The position numbers and the translations under genes are program-made. Below are positions 5,729 through 8,047 of a stretch of DNA of 8,047 nt, piece by piece. Every line of letters begins with the position of its first letter. Position 1 is the first letter of the stretch. The notes beneath the pieces are model-generated. The model saw nothing but the letters and a program-made list of their open reading frames with translations, was not told the origin of the DNA and searched no databases. This DNA comes from Actinomycetes bacterium (GTDB taxonomy: Bacteria > Actinomycetota > Actinomycetes > Propionibacteriales > Propionibacteriaceae): positions 1-8,047 of the forward strand of contig JAEYUH010000035.1 of the NCBI GenBank assembly GCA_023432725.1, written 5' to 3'.

Positions 5729-7314
5729 TGGAAACCGTCCGGACCGACGTCGTCATCGTCGGAGGCGGGGCGGCGGGCCTGCTGGCCGCCGTCGCGGCCC
5801 GACGGCTGGGCCATGAGGTGCTCGTCTGCGAGGCGGGCCCCCTGGTCGGCGGCGCCACGGCGCAGGGTGACGGCCGGATCTGGCTGCCGGCCAACCAGCT
5901 GATGGAGAAGCTGGGGGTCGGCGACTCGGCGGTCGAGGCCGCCGAGTACCTGGACGCGATCCTGGGCGATCCGACGCCGGCCTCCTCGGCGGAGCGCCGG
6001 GCCGCCTATGTGGACACCTCCGCCCGGCTGGTCCGCTGGCTGACCTCGTCCCGGCTCCCCCTGGTGGCCGAGCGGGACGCCCCCGATCACCACCCGGACG
6101 CCCCCGGCGCCAAGCCCGCCGGCCGGGTCGTTCGCAGCCAGGCCTTCGACCGCCGCGTGCTGGGCGACTGGTCGGACGCCCTGCGGGGCGCGTCCGATCC
6201 CGGTCGCCGGCCGCTCACCGAGCGGGTGCTGGGCCGGTTCGGCCCGAACCATGCCAGCCGGGGCACCGGCGAGGCGCTGGCCGCCGAGCTGCTGCACCGG
6301 GCGGTCGGCAACGGGGTGGAGCTGTGGCTCGACTCCCCGGTCACCGACCTGGTCACCGGCGACGACGGCGTCGAGGGCGTGATCGTGCGCCGGCTGGTGC
6401 ACGGCACCGAGTCCGACGCCGGGGTGCGGGTGATCGCCGGCGTCGGCGTGCTGCTCGCCGCCGGCGGCTTCGAGGCGAGCCAGGCGCTGCGTGAGGAGTA
6501 CCTCCCGCTGCCCACCGATGCGTCCTGGTCGGCGGCCGGCACCACCAACGACGGCTCCGCGATCAGCCTGGCGGTGGCCCACGGCGCGGCGACGGCCGCG
6601 ATGGACGAGGCCTGGTGGACCCCGGTCATGCTGGTGGACGGGGTCGCCCATGCGCTGGAGGAGGAACGCGTCCGGCCGCACGGCTTCATCGTCGACCAGA
6701 CCGGCAGCCGGTTCCTGGACGAGTCGGCGCCGGCGATGCAGGTGGGCCGGCAGCTCTATGAGCGCAGCCACGGCGTCCGCGCGATCCCGTCCTACCTGAT
6801 CGTCGACAACCGGTACCACAAGCAGTTCCCGCTCGGCCCGTGGCAGGCGGGCAGCGCGCCCCGCTCCGCGCTGGACTCCGGCGACCTGGTCAAGTCCGGC
6901 AGCCTCAACGAACTGGCCCAGACCCTGGGGATCGACCGCGCCGGGCTGCTCGGCACCGCGGTGCGCTTCAACGGCTTCGCCCGCAAGGGCCGAGACCAGG
7001 ACTTCGACCGAGGCGAGTACCTGACGGGCTCGGGACGGCGGCGCAACGAGTCGCTCGGCAAGGTCGACCGGCCCCCGTTCTGGGCGGTGCGGGTCTACCC
7101 AGGCGACCTGGGCACCAAGGGCGGGGTCCTGGTGGACGCCGACGGCCGGGTGCTGCGGGGCGACGGTTCGGTGATCCCCGGCCTGTACGCGTGCCCGGGG
7201 ACGGCCGCCTCCATGATGGGGACCACCTCGCCCGGCCCGGGCGCGGCGCTGGGCGAGGCCCTGGTGGGCGCCTTCCGGGCCGTGCTGCGCCTCAGCGGGC
7301 GGTCAACGGGCTGA
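5728..7314 (+). CDS. FAD-dependent oxidoreductase, 3-ketosteroid dehydrogenase / fumarate reductase-flavoprotein type
   Basis: A 528-residue flavoprotein of the FAD_binding_2 fold. The N-terminal dinucleotide site is 'DVVIVGGGAAGLLAA' (7-21), with the acidic end of the second strand at Glu35. 'GGATAQGDGRIWLPAN' (41-56) matches the family's second FAD contact. 'LLAAGGFE' (242-249) and 'GTTNDGSAISLAVAHGA' (271-287) are standard. The C-terminal FAD region 'PGDLGTKGGVLVDADGRVLR' (458-477) and 'GSVIPGLYACPGTAASMMG' (480-498) strongly resembles KstD-type dehydrogenases. The place where I recall 'PFYA' in KstD reads 'PFWA' (450-453), so steroid activity should not be assumed, and no steroid genes are nearby. 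The ATG at 5728 (TGATG with pepA) is used; a TTG one codon earlier is open. It ends overlapping the convergent small gene by 12 nt. The natural substrate is unknown. Confidence 0.88.
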   Translation: METVRTDVVIVGGGAAGLLAAVAARRLGHEVLVCEAGPLVGGATAQGDGRIWLPANQLMEKLGVGDSAVEAAEYLDAILGDPTPASSAERRAAYVDTSARLVRWLTSSRLPLVAERDAPDHHPDAPGAKPAGRVVRSQAFDRRVLGDWSDALRGASDPGRRPLTERVLGRFGPNHASRGTGEALAAELLHRAVGNGVELWLDSPVTDLVTGDDGVEGVIVRRLVHGTESDAGVRVIAGVGVLLAAGGFEASQALREEYLPLPTDASWSAAGTTNDGSAISLAVAHGAATAAMDEAWWTPVMLVDGVAHALEEERVRPHGFIVDQTGSRFLDESAPAMQVGRQLYERSHGVRAIPSYLIVDNRYHKQFPLGPWQAGSAPRSALDSGDLVKSGSLNELAQTLGIDRAGLLGTAVRFNGFARKGRDQDFDRGEYLTGSGRRRNESLGKVDRPPFWAVRVYPGDLGTKGGVLVDADGRVLRGDGSVIPGLYACPGTAASMMGTTSPGPGAALGEALVGAFRAVLRLSGRSTG

Positions 7315-7623
7315 GCGACGGCGCGCGTTGTAGTCGCGCATCCGCTGCGGGTAGCCGACCACGCCGGCGTCGTAGGCGGGCAAGCCATGCCTGGCGGCGA
7401 ACCGGCGTGCCCAGGCCACCGACTCCACGCTGCGGCGGGTCCACTCCCCGTCGTAGGCGATCAGCAGCAGGGTCGCCCTGGCCATCGTGGTCGGCAGCTC
7501 GATGAACGCCTCCACCCCGCGCCGGGTGGTCAGGAACTGCTCCAGGTGGGCGATGGTCGCCTGCTCGAGCGCGTCCGAACGCGTCGCTGCGCCGGCCTTG
7601 CGGCGGCGTCTGAACCAGGCCAC
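7303..7623 (-). CDS. conserved actinobacterial protein beside the E2 gene (106 aa), function unknown
   Basis: A 106-residue protein with a very basic start 'MAWFRRRRK', then 'ALEQATIAHLEQFLTTRRGVE' (18-38 with the first residues helical), 'TTMARATLLLIAYDGEWTRR' (45-64), 'SVAWARRFAARHGLPAYDAG' (68-87) and the hallmark 'VVGYPQRMRDYNARRR' (88-103). I recall the same 'VEPRT...DGEWTRR...VGYPQRMRDYNAR' family in Streptomyces and other actinobacteria, labelled 'oxidoreductase' without a visible cofactor motif, and often next to sucB. None is seen here either. The GTG at 7623 is chosen because it starts the family-like sequence and lies 6 nt after GATAAT, indicating a leaderless transcript. In-frame codons further upstream lie in the intergenic promoter region. 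It is divergent from the E2 gene, and its last 12 nt overlap the 3' end of the FAD gene. Confidence 0.8.
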   Translation of the reverse strand: MAWFRRRRKAGAATRSDALEQATIAHLEQFLTTRRGVEAFIELPTTMARATLLLIAYDGEWTRRSVESVAWARRFAARHGLPAYDAGVVGYPQRMRDYNARRRSAR

Positions 7624-7629
7624 GGCGCC

Positions 7630-7635
7630 ATTATC
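7630..7635 (-). promoter_or_regulatory. -10 box for a leaderless start of the 106-aa gene
   Basis: The minus strand reads GATAAT, five of six bases of the consensus -10, followed after 6 nt by the GTG at 7623. It is a conspicuous AT-rich patch in very GC-rich DNA. No clear -35 is present at 16-18 nt. Confidence 0.55.
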
Positions 7636-7687
7636 CAGTACCGCACCAACGCCGCGGGGCGGTGGACCCGGGTGTCGCGCCCGCGCC

Positions 7688-7716
7688 CGCCCGCCCCCGG
7701 TCGGTCGGGGTGGGCG
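7688..7716. repeat. inverted repeat upstream of the E2 gene promoter
   Basis: CGCCCGCCCC (7688-7697) pairs with GGGGTGGGCG (7707-7716) through ten positions including one G-T, around a 9-nt loop with tandem CGGT units. The right arm covers the place where the -35 of the E2 promoter should lie. It could be an operator or only base-composition bias in a divergent 158-nt gap. Confidence 0.3.
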
Positions 7717-7734
7717 AGGTCCGCGAGCGGGGGA

Positions 7735-7740
7735 TAGGCT
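7735..7740 (+). promoter_or_regulatory. -10 box of the E2 gene
   Basis: TAGGCT fits TAnnnT and would start transcription near 7746, giving a leader of about 35 nt that contains AGAAGGAG (7766-7773), a good ribosome binding site 8 nt before the ATG. No clear -35 hexamer is visible. Confidence 0.5.
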
Positions 7741-7781
7741 GACCGCGAGACAACTGCACGTCGCCAGAAGGAGCTCGCACC

Positions 7782-8047
7782 ATGTCCACTCCCGTCCCAC
7801 TGCCTGCGCTCGGCGAGAGTGTCACCGAGGGGACCGTCTCACGGTGGCTGAAGCGGGTCGGCGACACAGTTGAGCTGGACGAGGCACTGGTCGAGGTCTC
7901 CACCGACAAGGTCGACACCGAGATCCCGTCCCCGGTCGCGGGGGTGGTGCTGGAGATCCTGGTCGCCGAGGACGAGACCGCCCAGGTCGGCGCGGTGCTG
8001 GCCGTGATCGGCGAGCCGGACGAAGCCGGTGGCTCCGGCGACGACGA
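7782..8047 (+). CDS. sucB: dihydrolipoamide acyltransferase (2-oxoacid dehydrogenase E2), 5' end only
   Basis: The first 88 codons of a lipoyl-bearing E2 subunit, cut by the window edge. The visible part is one complete lipoyl domain (about 3-78): '[22 protein letters not shown]' at the N-terminus (broken by no gap but only partly diagnostic), and the lipoylation site '[14 protein letters not shown]' (38-51) with Lys43 as the modified residue. 'AVLAVIGEP' closes the domain. An acidic, Gly-rich linker begins at about residue 79. The E2 core transfers acyl groups from lipoate to CoA in the pyruvate or 2-oxoglutarate dehydrogenase complex. In actinobacteria the gene at this position, near pepA, is usually named sucB or dlaT, and lipB/lipA commonly follow. 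Which complex it serves cannot be decided from the lipoyl domain. AGAAGGAG 8 nt upstream supports the ATG start. Confidence 0.92.
   Translation, partial: MSTPVPLPALGESVTEGTVSRWLKRVGDTVELDEALVEVSTDKVDTEIPSPVAGVVLEILVAEDETAQVGAVLAVIGEPDEAGGSGDD

Noticed and set aside
5650..6819. Long minus-strand open frame opposite the FAD gene
   Set aside because: Composition is typical of antisense frames in high-GC DNA, and it spans two intact plus-strand genes.
7624..7800. N-terminal extension of the 106-aa gene to an ATG at 7800
   Set aside because: The extension would run through the divergent promoter region and into the E2 gene start, with Pro/Arg-rich low-complexity sequence.
1..8047. CRISPR arrays, insertion sequences, phage genes, toxin-antitoxin or defence genes
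   Set aside because: No tandem direct repeats with spacers, transposase motifs, or defence-type domains were seen on either strand; the genes are ordinary housekeeping or conserved actinobacterial families.

Overview
The window is very GC-rich, with strong G/C bias at third codon positions and GTG starts alongside ATG. Every recognisable protein family is typical of Actinomycetota: a DUF3043 membrane protein, the conserved 'VGYPQRMRDYNARR' protein next to a lipoyl-domain E2, and the order pepA - flavoprotein - small protein - E2. A high-GC actinobacterium is well supported. A member of the Propionibacteriaceae is my guess only. This is mostly a core-metabolism neighbourhood; I see no insertion sequence, phage gene, CRISPR array, tRNA or rRNA.

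Layout. (1) Bases 30-1436, plus strand: a DUF3043 two-helix membrane protein, a 66-residue conserved protein starting 2 nt after it, and a 199-residue conserved helical protein of unknown function with a probable leaderless start. (2) Bases 1437-1573, a gap between convergent genes: it holds a sigma70-like promoter that would start transcription at the 5' arm of a perfect 13-bp inverted repeat (1481-1493 / 1557-1569). This is the best candidate here for something undescribed, a roughly 89-nt structured RNA. (3) Bases 1574-4120, minus strand, read right to left: an iron-containing alcohol dehydrogenase-type enzyme, the glycine-cleavage T-protein gcvT, and a small two-helix membrane protein, packed with a 16-nt gap and a 4-nt ATGA overlap. 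(4) Bases 4121-4231, a divergent promoter region with an imperfect palindrome over the -35 box. (5) Bases 4232-7314, plus strand: leucyl aminopeptidase pepA, translationally coupled (TGATG) to a 3-ketosteroid-dehydrogenase-like FAD enzyme. (6) Bases 7303-7623, minus strand: a small conserved actinobacterial protein whose 3' end overlaps the FAD gene by 12 nt and whose start looks leaderless. (7) Bases 7782-8047, plus strand: the 5' end of a lipoyl-bearing 2-oxoacid dehydrogenase E2 gene, cut by the window edge.

Functionally, GcvT (aminomethyl-lipoyl H-protein to methylene-tetrahydrofolate) and the E2 subunit (acyl-lipoyl transfer) are both lipoate-dependent chemistry. PepA releases N-terminal amino acids from peptides. 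The FAD enzyme sits where related genomes such as Streptomyces are remembered to carry dihydrolipoamide dehydrogenase, but its sequence is of the FAD_binding_2/KstD type and its substrate is unknown. No new multi-gene system can be argued from these genes. The unexplained parts are the structured element at 1481-1569 and several small conserved proteins without known function.
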